This document shows, piece by piece, positions 36,101-48,239 of a stretch of DNA of 64,000 nt. A program made the position numbers and the translations under genes. Where the stretch lies: positions 124,001 to 188,000 of the forward strand of contig JAGTJL010000037.1 in assembly GCA_020746875.1 (NCBI GenBank). Reading direction: 5' to 3'. Every line of letters starts with the position of its first letter. The first letter of the stretch is position 1. The stretch is from Rhexocercosporidium sp. MPI-PUGE-AT-0058. Taxonomy: Eukaryota > Ascomycota > Leotiomycetes > Helotiales. The notes below the pieces were generated by a model. That model saw nothing but the letters and a program-made list of their open reading frames with translations, ran no database searches and had not been told where the DNA came from.

Positions 36101-37380
36101 TTACTTATCTCTATTAGCTTAAATAATATATAAGCACTCAGCCGTAGCCTCTTAATATAGCAGCTTTCGGGCAAGTCTTCAAATATTATTATGATTTTTA
36201 AAAAGAATAATAGATAATAAGCCTCAGTAGGTATTTAAATAATATCTGTGATATTCGCGAATTTAAGGTTAAAGTCCCCAAGAATATAAGTTTAACAGAT
36301 CCTATAATAGAATTTATCCTTAAGCTTATAAACGATTATCGTATATTAATACTTGTAAACTTATTCCCGTTAATATTATCGTGCAGCTCCTCCCGATAAT
36401 AAGTGCTTATTAAAAAGGCAGTGCCAGCTACTTCTTTAGCCGCTTAGGCTATTAGGATATAACGTATAACTAATAGTTATATACTCATTATATGATTATT
36501 GAATCAATTATAGTGCATTTCTACTTATTATATAATATTAGTGTTTACCGTTGCTTATAGTTGCTTACCTTTTAATAGTTATATAAATACTTATTTAATT
36601 ATAATCTTAATAAGATAACTCTGCATTATTTTATCAACTAGTATTTATATGCTTAAATTCCGCTTATCTATTTAATAAGAACTTGAGTTATTAATAAGGC
36701 GGTTTATATAATTACTTCACGTGCTCTCTTTAAGGTTACGATTTCGTGCCTGAAGATGCTTAAAATAATCGGCTATATAGCCTGATCCGCAAAACTAGTT
36801 TTTATTAGCTCGTTTATTAATTATAAGTAAGTATAAAATGAGTTATAAGTAAGCATTATTAATCGAAAAGCAAACAAAAATAAGCACTCGCTTGCGGCTT
36901 ATACGAAGCTTTCGAAATTAAAATACCGAGTAAAACGCGAACGTCCTTCGACTGATTCTTATTAAATCTTCAGGCAGAAATCACGGGATTAACGAATTTT
37001 ACGGCGATTCGGGGTTAGTGTTTTTCCGAGCCTGCTTCTTCTTTTCTTATCGAAGAACTTTCTTTTTAAGCTTATTAGCTTATTTCGAAAGCACGAAGAT
37101 AAACTTCTGTATTCGATCAGGAAACGATTGCGCCTTAAACTTTTTACGAGTAATAGTATTTTATAATCTTCCCGTACTTAGCAGCGTTTATAATCGCTAG
37201 AATTGTTAGTAAGTGTGCTTAATTATTTTAATTATTATTTTTTAATAAAAGTAAAATATAAAAATTTGCGAATAAAATGAACCATTCGTCGAAGAGAATA
37301 AAGATCTTGCATTTTGTTATATTAAGATTATACTTAGAGAAAGCGATTAATATTATTATGCGATTATTAGTCGTCGTTAC
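36101..37380. other. AT-rich decayed region
   Basis: No recognisable gene. The kinase-like gene could extend to the right here, but the sequence is too mutated to say. A short frame at 37018-37200 is probably chance. Confidence 0.35.
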
Positions 37381-37745
37381 TGAAAAAAAAGAGATTTGGT
37401 GTGAATGATGATTCTATTACTTCGGGGGAAACTAGGTCTATATAACTACTTTAGGCGCCAAGATATTTAGCTCTCGCATCGGCTATTTGCTCTCGCATCG
37501 GCTATTAGCTTTATATTAAAACTAGCTTTATATTAAAACTAGCTTTATATTAAAACTAGCTTTATATTAAAACTAGCTTTATATTAAAACTAGCTTTATA
37601 TTAAGACTAGCTTTGTATGAGCCTAAAGTAGTCTTTTGCGAGCTATTTGAGTTTAGAATAGTCTTTTGCGAGCTGCCGAGTTGCCGAGTATATGTAAGCT
37701 TAAAGTAGTCTTTTATAAGCTACCGGGTATACGTGAAAAGCCTTA
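37381..37745 (+). repeat. dispersed repeat R, copy 2, with 17-bp tandem array
   Basis: Nearly identical at its start to copy 3 (62934), including the repeated phrase CTCTCGCATCGGCTATT. It contains about seven tandem copies of a 17-bp unit (CTAGCTTTATATTAAAA) at about 37505-37620, against about four in copy 3 and none obvious in copy 1. It runs directly into copia coding sequence. Confidence 0.75.
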
Positions 37746-40399
37746 ATATATTCTTATATAAAAGAGGATTTAATCCTTAAGGACGATATAACGGAAGAAA
37801 CCGAATTCGACTACACAGTCGAAACACTTGAAGAGTTTGAAGACGCTAGCGATGATATTACTAAAGTAGTATTAACGACGAAATACTTAATAAAGGTAAA
37901 ATAAGCAAAAAGTCGCCTATCGACTAATTAAAAGACGAGAAAACGGATTTTGAAGATGAATCCGACTTATTCGCACAAGAGCTTCCTCAAACGCCAAAGG
38001 CTAATAAGAGGCCTAATGCGGCTAGCCCGGAAATGCCTAAAGCGCCTATTAAAAGGCCTAGAAAGGATTATTCGAGCTGGGAGCCTAACGTCGTAATTAG
38101 AAATGCTAGTGCTAACGCCAAAGACTTTAATAACTCTTTAGAAAATCAGCTAGTAATACACTTAAGCTTTAATACGGCTATTCGCCGGCTAAATAACTAA
38201 TTAATTAAAGAAGAAAAAGAAGCTTTCTCAGTTTATAAAAACATTAAGAGATTAGCTTTTATAGCTTTAATAAGCTCTAAAATAGACGAAAAACTTGAAT
38301 AAGGGCTAATAAAGCTGCCTAAAGAGTTAAAGGCTAATAAAATCGTTATTAAACGAGAAAAAGGCCTTTAAATTTACGAGCCTAAAAGCCTTAAAAAAGC
38401 TATAGCCTCTCCGTATAAGGACTATTGACTAAAAGCTATAGAAAAAGAAGCTAATTCCTTAGAAAGTCACGAGACTTAAGAAATAGTGCTAAAAGACGAG
38501 CAAGGCTTATAAGCCTTTAAAAACGAGGTGGGTATATAAAATTAAAAAATTACTTAATTTCTTCGAGTTCAAAGCTAGATTCGTCGCTAAAGGGTTCGAG
38601 CAACTCTATGGTCTTAATGACGTAGACACGTTTACTAGCGTAGTAAAATAAATAGCTTGGCGACTTATATTCGCCTTAGCGGTCCTTTACAGTTAGGTTA
38701 TATGGAAAGTTAATATAATATCGGCTTTTATATAAAGTGATATTAACGTAAATACTTTATATATAATGCCTCCCGGCGGCATAAACGCCTAAAAATACGC
38801 TAATAAACTACTCCTGCTTAATAAAGCCTTATACAGGTTAAAACAGTCCGCTAAGCTTTGGCTTATTACGCTAAAAGAAGTCTTAATTAAAAATCTCGGT
38901 TTTCAAGCCTTAATTACCGAGAATTATATCTTAATTAATAAGGAGCAATAGCTTATAATCTCTATTTACGTAAACGACTTAATAATAATTAGTCTAAACG
39001 TCGATAATATTAAATCCTTTATTTTAGAGCTTAAAAAGCTTTTTAAATTAAAGGATTTAAGGCTAATAAAGGACTACTTAAGAATAAATATTAAGTACAA
39101 CCTAGATAAAGGTTATATAAAGCTCTGCTAAGAGAGTTATATCGAGAAAGTACTAGCGCGGTGTAATATAACCGATTATAAGCCTAAAGATATACTAATA
39201 GATTTAACGGTTAAATTAAGACTTAATCTTAGTTAGGTTAATAAAGAAGAAATAAATCTATTTTAGCAAATTATAAGTTCCTTTTTGTTTTTAACGCTAG
39301 CTACTAGACCCGATATATGCTACGCGGTAATAAAGCTAGCTCGATTCGCTAATAACTCTAGCGCTGATCACCTGATTGCCCTTAAAAACGTGCTTAAATA
39401 CTTAAAAGGATCAAAAAAGCTAGGGCTAATTTACGAAAAAGCCCTAGTCGATATATAAGCGGCTATTACGACGCCGACTACGCCGGAGATATTAGTACGG
39501 CTAAATCGACTAGCGGGTTGAGCTTTTATTTAGTTAGTTGCTTAATAAGTTGGAAAAGCAAGTTATAAAGCATTATAGCTTAAAGCATTACCGAGGCCGA
39601 ATATATAGCTATTAATTTTGGTTTTTAAAGAGGCTATTTATATAAAGTAGCTTTTAACCGAATTAGGCTATTATATACAGGAACGATTCCCTGTTTATAT
39701 AGATAATAACGGCGTTCTCTTATTAATTAATAATTCTTAATTCCACGAGAGGACTAAGTATATTGCCGTTAAATATTACTACATTCGCGACCTTATAAAC
39801 TAAGGCGAAATAGACTTAATTTATATAAAAGGGTCTAAACAAAAAGCCGACGGCTTTACAAAGTCGCTAAACAAGCCTAAATTTATTGAATTCGTAAGGC
39901 TTTTAAGACTAGCCGAATAAGGCTAAGAACGGAAGAAATAGACTGTGATTCTAGAAGGCGTATTACGGTTGTTTCCTTTGTTACAACTGGCCTACCCACC
40001 GCAAAGGGTTATTCCATGTATTGAGCCTTTTCTTGTAAATATAAGCTCTGCTTTAAAGCTAGCCTGTGTATAAGCTTATAAGCTATTACGTCACTCATTA
40101 AGAGCGCGTGTTAGATTCAACTTCGGTAACTCGTGCCGAATGTACGCTAAAATAGCCGAAGAAGCCTTCACGGTTTACGTGGCCCGGAAATTACTCTCGT
40201 ATTTGATTACGTAATCCGTAAGAGCCGCGTAATCGATTACTTAGTCATAAAAGCTTCTAGAGAAGCTATTATTATATTATATAACTACCGAAGAGCCCTT
40301 ATGGCTCTTCTCTTAAGCAAGCAAGCAATTCTCTCTTTTTAATCACGTATCCTCACCTACTGCACTTTCTCATTCTGATTGGCTCGCCTATTCTTCACA
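37746..40399 (+). mobile_element. Ty1/copia retrotransposon, 5'-truncated, RIP-mutated
   Basis: Decayed plus-strand pol of a copia element. Readable segments include KAIASPYKDY near 38400, the RT box SIYVDDLIII-type near 38960-39000 (Asp changed to Asn), ATRPDICYAVIKLARFANNS near 39300, and RNase H from DADYAGDISTAKSTSG to TEAEYIAINFGF (39465-39620), ending SKQKADGFTKSLNKPKF near 39880. The 3' LTR is at 40109-40399. No matching 5' LTR is present upstream; the sequence before 37746 is an unrelated repeat. The element is therefore truncated or was joined to repeat R. Confidence 0.9.
40109..40399 (+). repeat. copia 3' LTR
   Basis: Starts TGTTAGATTCAACTTCGG and ends TTCTTCACA, preceded by the purine-rich AAGAGCGCG, a possible polypurine tract. 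Aligns in inverted orientation with 41741-42051. Confidence 0.85.
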
Positions 40400-41740
40400 C
40401 TTTCAAACGATTTGATATATTTTTTCAATGTCTGTTCTTAATATCTATTGAATATGGGGTTTGCAAGGACTAATTGTCAAATCGAGAATGCAATAAGCTA
40501 GTTAATATACCGCTGCCGAATCTCGCACGCCTGATCGACTAACATAACGAGACGACCGTCAAGTCCAACTATGCCGATACTACGAAAGATAACCTTCAGG
40601 ACATTATTGACAAGTTCAGCAAGTAAGAGAGCAAATACTCGATCCACGACGTAGAGTATATAATTAATCTGACTTTAAAGCTAGGTTTTGTGTATATTTA
40701 CTTAAGGGTTTACTTTAGCGTTTTATAATCCAGGACTATTTAAAAGGGACCTCGATAACATTCGTTATTTATATTTGCGAAGTAGATTAAGTAAAGAAGA
40801 AGAGTGCGGTTTATTAATATTATCTACGGCTTAAGATACTCTTTAATTAAGAGAACGGCCGTTATATAAATATTAATAATATAAAAGATGTTCTCGCAAT
40901 AAAAGGTCCTTATTATCTTATCTTATTTTTATATAAGGATATTAAAGTTTATTTAATATATTTACGGTAAATTAATAATGGATTACGATTTTAATATTAC
41001 GGTCAAGGAAAAGCCTGTTCTTAGTATCGACGACCTCTTAATTATTATTAAGCACGTAATACTTCTACTTTCCTTATAGAGCGATATTGCGTATAATTCG
41101 TACTGATTTTACTTCTCCTCTTCGCTATAAAGTGCCGGCCCGTAGAGCTAGTCGATGTAAAGAAGAAGAAGAAGAAGCGGCGGTGGCTTGGCTCTAAGAA
41201 TAAAGAAACCGGCAATAGAAATGTGAATAATATTAGCTTTAAAGATGAAAATATTAAAGTTAGCGCTGATGCCGACTTTAGCTTCAATGATTATAATAGC
41301 GCTATTACTGATTTAAGCTCCGAGAACGATAGTAATAGCTTTGACGACGACGTTACTATAAGCGATGTTGTAACGGAACTTAAACAATTCGACGCGCTCT
41401 GCTACGAAGACGTCCGCTTTCTAGTCGTGCGGAACCTTATAGCGGGGGAATAAGATATACTTGCGATAGAGGTTAAGCTAGCGTATTATAAGGGAGTTAA
41501 GAGACGCCTAAAGCCGTGAGTTAACGATTTTATTTTTTATTATATATATTCTAAAAGCGAATTAATAAATTATAATAATATAATATTCTTTTTTATTAAA
41601 GTAAACGACCTTATCTTTTGTTTTATTACTTATCTCGTCTCTTTAGCTATCGTAAATAAGGCTTTTAAGGCACCGAGCCTAATAACGGCCGAACGGGTCT
41701 TTGAGCATAAGGTATAAGGCCCGGTTGTGTATACGTCATT
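40400..41740. other. AT-rich decayed region between two LTRs
   Basis: No recognised gene. A 76-codon open frame at 41223-41453 (plus) is acidic (SSENDSNSFDDDV) and unrelated to families I know. An AAGAAG repeat lies near 41160. Confidence 0.4.
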
Positions 41741-42051
41741 TGTGAGAATAGGCGAGCCAATCAGAATGAGGAAGCGCAGTAGGTGAGGACACGTGATCAA
41801 AGAGAGAGAATTGCTTTGCTTGCTTACTTAAAGAGCTGAAAAAGCTCTTCGGTAATTGTATACAAAATAATAGCTTCTTTAAAAGCTTTTACGACTACGT
41901 AACTGATTACGTAGCTTATACGAGCTACGTAATTAAATACAAGCGTAATTTCCCGGAATACGAAGGTAATTTCCGGGCCGCGTAAGCAGTAGAAACTCCT
42001 TCGGCTATTCTAGGATAGAATCGGCACGAGTTACCGAAGTCAAATCCAACA
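41741..42051 (-). repeat. solo copia LTR, inverted, with target duplication
   Basis: A 311-bp LTR of the same family as 40109-40399, in the opposite orientation (begins TGTTGGATTTGACTTCGG on the minus strand, ends CTATTCTCACA). TCATT stands on both sides (41736-41740 and 42052-42056). The intact 5-bp duplication shows it is a complete solo LTR left by LTR-LTR recombination. Confidence 0.9.
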
Positions 42052-42159
42052 TCATTAACCTAGAAGCCAGAAATGCTTAAGATTCTAATTTTCCGTCGAG
42101 CTGAAAGTGTACTATACTTAGTCATAACTATTAGCCGAAAACGCGTAAAAGCGCGAATT

Positions 42160-43310
42160 TTCGCGACACAGCTTTCTTTACCTTATTAATCCTATAATAA
42201 AATGCTATTACTACGCAATCACTTTAGTCCCTTAGACCTAAATATCACTCGTAAGAAAGATTTTACCTTTTACAAAAGAGGTCGTATTAAATAAGCTTAT
42301 GCTAACGGCGTAAAATTTAAGGGCATTATAACTTTTCTTAAAGTCTCGCGCGGAGTTATATAATCAACTTTTATAACCGCTTATCTCCGTACCGAAGGAG
42401 CTTCTCTTTTAAAATCTAGTACGCTAAAGACTTATTTTATACGGGATATGCGATCCCTCGTGCATTATATTAAGAATAACCCTAATTATACGTATGTAAA
42501 AGTCTAGAGGGCGTAAGGCAAGATATACTTTAATTTTATAATTAAGCGTAAGCTTTTAAAATATAATATACGCAACTAAAAGGCTAAGAAAAGGCCTAAA
42601 CTTACGGAAGAACACCGAGCTACGCGGCTTGCTTAGTATATTAAGTATAAGAATATGATTTTTAAGGAGTGGGGATTAGTAATATAAAGTGACTAGTGTT
42701 TTATTAAGCGGAGGAAGGGCAAAAAACCGAAATAAGTATTCTGCACTCCGGCTTAAAAATGAGATTACAATATAATCGAAACTTATAAAGCGTCGAAGGG
42801 TATGATTGTTATAATTTAAGGATGCTTTTAGAACTACGGCCGATTCGATTTATATATTATAGATTTGGATTTTACGTCTAAGAAATATAAGTATTTCGCT
42901 AACTTATATCTTAAGGATTTAAACGGCTAGCTCGACCCGTGATATAAGGAATTAGACGATTTAAGGTATATATTTATATAAAATAATGCCCCGATTTATA
43001 AAGCTTAAAAGGTCCGGGATTAGTTCGTTAAACATAAAATAATTATAATAGATTAGCTATCTTACTCCTCCGACCTTAACCTTATCGAGTATATCTGGCA
43101 CTTCTTTAAGTAAATAATAATAGAATTATACCTTAAACTCTTAGCGTGTAAAGGAAAGTCAGAACAGGATCGGGAGAACGTAGAGGAGGCGTTAAAGGTG
43201 TGTTAGGCAGCTATTCTAAAAGCAAGGTTCGATACTTTGCATTAGACTATGAGCTATAGGATTGAGGCTTATATCGCGGCAGGTAGCTAGCAAACGAAGT
43301 ACTAAGGTCA
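42160..43310 (+). mobile_element. Tc1/mariner-type transposase remnant, RIP-mutated
   Basis: Decayed plus-strand frame with many TAA/TAG codons. Recognisable parts include YLRTEGASLLKSSTLKTYF, then KKPK-stop-VFCTPA, then the catalytic core with NNAPIYKA (family DNAPIHxA) and IIID-stop-LSYSSDLNLIEYIWHFFK, matching WPPYSPDLNPIEHIW of Tc1/mariner DDE transposases. The C-terminus reads KARFDTLH. No terminal inverted repeats were found, so element ends are unknown. Confidence 0.85.
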
Positions 43311-43499
43311 GTTTTTGACACAAATCCTCGATTTTACGATGCAATTAAAGAGGAGAGTCTAACGAATCCAGTAGTTTAATTTGTTTGTAAATAGCTGTAA
43401 TACTCGTGGAGTTGTAAGTATATATAGCAGTTAGTAGAAATATAGGGGGCAATTCGCTTAAATGGCTCAAATATCTGGAGGGGGACAGTAGTTACCTCT

Positions 43500-44605
43500 T
43501 CGACGCTCGCGCTCACTTACTCTTAATTCAGGGACTCCTTGAACCGCCTTAGGCTTGTGGCGGACTTCTTAGAGAAGCTGACCAGCTACTACTTCCGTCG
43601 TGGGACGGCTAATGTCGTTGACCGTAAGTATTCTGTGACCTCACAAGTATAGACTACTGCTAATAAGGCCTTCCTTTATGTCTAGGTACTGCCACGGATG
43701 CAGTTGGCGATTAGGTTATGCGACATAACCCGAACTCGGCGGTGTATAACGAAGCTTATATTAATGAGAGGGTGTCGTTTAATGTCCTGTCTACTGTCGT
43801 CGAGCGACCTTCTGTAAATGACATCTTATGTATACTTACTTATATAAGCCTTATACGTGATCCTTGCGCTTTAATTCACGTATTAGACGACGTTCTTATA
43901 ACGCTTCCCTTCGACCTAAGTATTATTAATCTTAAGGAGTAACGGGCTTAGCTAAAAGCTAAAGCTTATAAGATCTAGGGCACGGAGGTCGAGGCGGAAG
44001 TTCGGCGTCTTACCGAGGACATCGGTATTACCCGGACTCGGCGACGAAATATTATCTTTAAGGAGTACCGAGCCGACTACTTCCGTTGTCGCTCGATAGA
44101 AGATATCGAGAAGCAGATCAATAGATAGCAGGAAGAAGAGTATATCGAGCCAGTAGTTGAGTGTTAGACCCCCGAACCGACACAGCTGGCCGAACTCATC
44201 GTCGCGCGCCGAATCCACTCTGCTGGTCTTATAGTCGCCCTCTACCGCCGCCGCGAAGTGCTTCGACGGTATCGACTCCCGGTTGCCGTACCGCAGTTAC
44301 CTCAGGAGAAATCGCCCGATCTCGAGCTATTCCCTCTTATCCTTACTAAGAGCCAGTGCCCGATTTATATTAACGACGAATTAAAGACTTATAAAGAACG
44401 GATGGGCTCTTTTTACCGCCTTACGAAGATAATAAATTACGTTAAACGGATATACTTTAAAAGAAAGAAATTTACACGCTAAAATAAAGTATTATTACTT
44501 AGTATATAAGTCTTAAGGGCTTATTTTTGAACACGTAAAGCGTTTCAAAGGCCATATGTAGACTGTGCACGGAATTAGGCTTCGCGAACTAAGGTTTATA
44601 TATTC
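43500..44605 (+). pseudogene. DUF3435 tyrosine-recombinase-type protein, C-terminal part, decayed
   Basis: The plus strand encodes the C-terminal half of a DUF3435 protein, the fungal family that includes Crypton-like and Starship 'captain' tyrosine recombinases. YYFRRGTANVVDRK (the conserved Arg region) is followed by MRHNPNSAVYNEAYINERVS, then PSVNDILCILTYISLIRDP and a charged helix (EVEAEVRRLTEDIGITRTRR). At 44258-44600 there is a zinc-finger tail (ILTKSQCPIYINDE and a HVKRFKGHM...VHGI segment). Frames shift and TAA/TAG codons interrupt it. The N-terminal part is missing or too mutated. Composition is less AT-rich than its neighbours, so the damage may be younger. Whether it belonged to a mobile element cannot be decided here. 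Confidence 0.75.
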
Positions 44606-44815
44606 AATAAAATAAACTGCGTTTTATTTTATATTTAAATTATTAAATTACTATTCTTATCGTACTATAATTTTTTTATTTTCTCCGGCCTTACTAGTGA
44701 TTTTATATTATATTTAGAAGCATAACCTTGCTATCTTAATGCATTTCGCTAATAATAAAGGACTCTTTATAAGCTACGTCATTAAGTTAAGCCGCCTTTT
44801 TACACGAGTAATGCT
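44606..44815. other. AT-rich spacer
   Basis: About 210 bp of AT-rich DNA without features, ending at the TA target of pogo copy 2. Confidence 0.4.
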
Positions 44816-44817
44816 TA

Positions 44818-46651
44818 ACGTCCCACCCCACCATTCCGCCCACCCCCTTATTCCGCCTACCTCGCTTAACTCACCGCTATATCTACTTATTAACTTAAAT
44901 AATTAATTACTCCTTGATTTTTTAATTAATTCTTTTTAAATTTAAAATGCGATTTGTCCTTATTATAAAGCCTTAATATACCGAGTACGATATTATATAT
45001 GCGCTTATAAAGATTGCAAACGACAAGTTATTACGGAAGGCATTGCTTAAATAAGGTGTTCTAAGGTTTACCCTTTGTAGTCGTAATATAACGACGTTAT
45101 CTTATAAAGAAGCCGCTAGTTATTTACAAAGACTACTTACTTTAATAAAGAGTCAATTAATTAATTGGGTTTTAACTTAAAAGTCTCTTAGTCGTGGAGT
45201 TACGTATATATAAATTAGGGTTTTTAAAGAGCGTCTTCTAGCTTTTTAAGGAGATTATTTACCACTTAAAAAACACTAAATTTCTAGGTTTTTAATATAA
45301 AATCCTATTTTAAAGACGAAGAAACAAATATACGTCGATTTTATACGTGTTAATAGTGCTTATTTTAATATTATTAAGCCTTAATTCTAAAAATTAAAGA
45401 TTCTAGCTATTAAGGCTATTCCAGCGAGTTAACGATGGAATATAAACAAGACTAACATTATAAAAGGTTATAGTTTAAATAGTTTTATTATAAGACACGT
45501 TAAAAAGCGTAAAATTTAAGGAAAACAGCCTAGCTTATGTATTTAAACGTTAATTATTAAGTGTATTTTTATTATAGAAGTCTTTACATAACCTCTTATA
45601 ATTTACAAGGGAAAATCGGTATAATAATAATAGTTTCCGTCTTAATTAAACGTATTTAATAACTAGCACTTTATTATAATTAATAATAAATAAACGACTA
45701 ACGAGACGGCTCTTAAATAGCTAGTAAAAATATTTATTCCTTAAATAGATCCACGTAATTATTTAATAAGACTCCTTATTCTAGACGGCCACGAGAGCTA
45801 TAAGACTACGGAATTCCTTTAAAAGTGCCTTAAAAACAATATATTTTTATTATATTTACTCGTATATACGTTATACGTCTTATAACCTTTAAATTTAACG
45901 GTTTTCTTTATATTAAAGCGTATTTACCGAAAGGAATTATATAAATTAAGTTCTTTAATTAATTATACGTTAATTAATAAGCGCAATTTTCTTCTTTATT
46001 ATTAAAAAGTACGCTAAGATATTATTACTTCTTTTAATATTAAATTTAAGTAAAGAGCTAATAGATTATAGCCGGTATTTTTAGCGAAACCCTTAATAAG
46101 CCTGTTATTATTAGAAAATAATAATAAATCGATAGCCTTAACTTTTTAAGAGTTTTAGAAAATAATAATACTACCTCTCGAGCCTTTTAATACTTTTATT
46201 TAATTATAAACTCTTAAAGCTGCGAAAGATCTTCGTTTATAAATACGCACTTTAATAAGCGAATCACATAATTAATATTCGACGTAGCGTTTACTCTTTA
46301 AGAAAATTATAAAAGGATTTAATAAAAAGGATTATAAATTAAGAAAGGCAAATATAAGAATTAAAGAGTTAAAAAAGTAATTAAAATAATTAAAATTAAG
46401 GAAAAGAAGGAAAGTCTAAATTAGCTTAAATTTTAAGTTTATAATAACACGTATTATTTAAGCGGCTTAAATTACGGCTAAGAATTGTTAAATTACATTT
46501 ATAAAACCAAAATTAAAAAGAGATTCTGACTTTATAAAATCTTATATAAAAGTTAACGTAAAATAAAATTATTAAGTGTTAAATAAAAAAATACTAATAT
46601 TACGCGAGGTAGGCGGAATAAGGGGGTAGGCGGAATAGTGGGGTGGGACGT
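44818..46651 (+). mobile_element. pogo-like DNA transposon, copy 2, RIP-mutated
   Basis: Sister of the element at 11845-13659, same orientation, 1834 bp, flanked by TA (44816-44817 and 46652-46653). The outer inverted repeats (ACGTCCCACCCCACCATTCC) are identical to copy 1. Inside, differences between the copies are mainly C/T and G/A, and copy 2 is more AT-rich. The transposase frame is present but full of stops. Confidence 0.9.
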
Positions 46652-46653
46652 TA

Positions 46654-47170
46654 AGTAGTATAACTATCTAGATATTAAGGGCCCGATCACTTATATTAAT
46701 AATTTGCTTGCGTTAATCACTTATTAATATTATTTAGCTTATAATAAAAACAATTTGTTAATGCTAACGAATTACTTGTATTATTAAATTATTAGTACGA
46801 ACGAATTGTTAGCACCAAAAATTTGGTAGCACTAGTAATTTTAAGAGTACCCGCCAGCGGACAGTGTTTGAGAAATTTGGGCAGCAGAATAGTTCAGGGC
46901 AAGTGGCTGCACTCCAAGAGCAGATCCGTCTATATTGATTGGTTCTTCAGACATGATGGAGAGACTTCAATACCCTTAGGATTCACGACCGACTGTCGTA
47001 TGAGAACTTTGTACTTCGGAGCGGTAGAGTAAACCGGTCCTCAATGAGAGCAAATGGTGGGTTGCGATTCTAATTTTGTCTAACCTCTCTCTCTATAAGG
47101 CGGGGCATGACTCCCTCATCCCGTCGCTTAAGTGGGAGACGTTTCCCAAGACTGACCAATCGAAGTACTA
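46654..47170. other. transition from AT-rich to balanced sequence
   Basis: AT-rich to about 46800, with GCTAACGAATT and GAACGAATTGTTAGC motifs forming small inverted repeats. Balanced composition follows. No gene is supported. Confidence 0.4.
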
Positions 47171-47171
47171 C

Positions 47172-47810
47172 CCAGAGGGTCCCCAGAACGGAACTGGCCA
47201 TACTTTAGCCATACCAGGTACTACTACCCCGAGATTCCCAGAGTCTGGAACCGGGAACTGCTCCCAAGCAATACTTACCCAGTTCAAGGCGTTCGACCCC
47301 AAATTAGAAGGTGGACCTGCCGCTTGCCCCAGGACCAGAAATACAATAATACTAATGCGCCTTAGCGAACTTTAAGGAGGCAAAGTTTAGTAGAATTTAA
47401 ATCAGACGGGAGAAGGCGAAATGGGAGTCGCCATGCCTGGATGAACTTTAGCGGAGTCTATTTCCAGACACTTGTGGCTGTGCACCCTGGTTCGAAGATA
47501 CCGCTGCTAGGCGCCGAGGCAGACTTAGCGGCTTACCCCACCATCTCAATCGTCGTCGCAAGAACCGCTCACGCAACACCTTTCCCGCGCAATCTGATGT
47601 CCCCAGAACCGGGATCTGATCATGGATAGGCAATGGTACCAGGCAGTACTACCGGGAACTGGTCATACTTAGGCAACACCCCAGAACGGGAAGTGGTCAT
47701 GCATAGGTAATGCTACCAGGTAGTACTGCTACCCCGATGTCCCCAGAACCGGGAATTTATTATGCATAGGTAGTGGTACCAGGTAATACTACTCCAGAAC
47801 CCACATTTCT
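47172..47810. repeat. degenerate minisatellite with CCCCAGAACCGGGAA core
   Basis: At least five imperfect units of roughly 55-80 bp sharing CCCCAGAACCGGGA, GGTCATGCATAGGTAATG and TACCAGGTAGTACTAC. The clearest lie at about 47599-47800. Not RIP-mutated. Confidence 0.75.
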
Positions 47811-48230
47811 AAGAAAGGGAGCAAGCAAAGCAAAGGGAGAAGGGATAGTTGAACTCAGCCTTGACGAAGAGATTGGAAAGATCGACCTGCGAAGTAGTGA
47901 AAGTTGTTGGAAGTAGTTCATTAGTTGATTGTATATATTTTGCAAGCTCCATCTCTTGTTGTGTGGTGTCGGGTTCTGCCCGTCCACAATATGCGAAAAA
48001 CCAAATTCGCAACCTTTCTGTCAATTTGGCGAGCGTAACAGTGTGCAACCCAGGTAGGGTGTGCAACTCAGATAGAGTGTGCAATCTAAAAGCTTACCCA
48101 AATGGCGGGGTGACCCTGTAGATCATCTCCCATAATCCCTGGGTCCACTTCGTTAGGCCCTCTATCAAGATCGTGCCTGGGTTCATCTCGATGAATTTGA
48201 GAGCAAGTATTATTTTGTTTCGGGACTGCA
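47811..48230. other. unassigned region with 18-bp tandem repeats
   Basis: Three 18-bp units begin GTGTGCAA at 48041, 48059 and 48077. The minus strand is open from 48084 to 47809 and translates the units as LHTLSE / LHTLPG before a non-repetitive stretch. No family is recognised and coding status is uncertain. Confidence 0.4.
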
Positions 48231-48239
48231 GGGGGGAAT

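Noticed and set aside
37501..37620. CRISPR-like array
   Set aside because: The 17-bp units are contiguous without unique spacers; it is a simple tandem repeat in a eukaryote.
30060..37745. A complete LTR retrotransposon bounded by the two R repeats
   Set aside because: No primer binding site, polypurine tract, target duplication or pol sequence could be found between them.
43500..44605. A Starship giant element
   Set aside because: Only a decayed captain-type fragment is visible, without ends, target sites or defined cargo.
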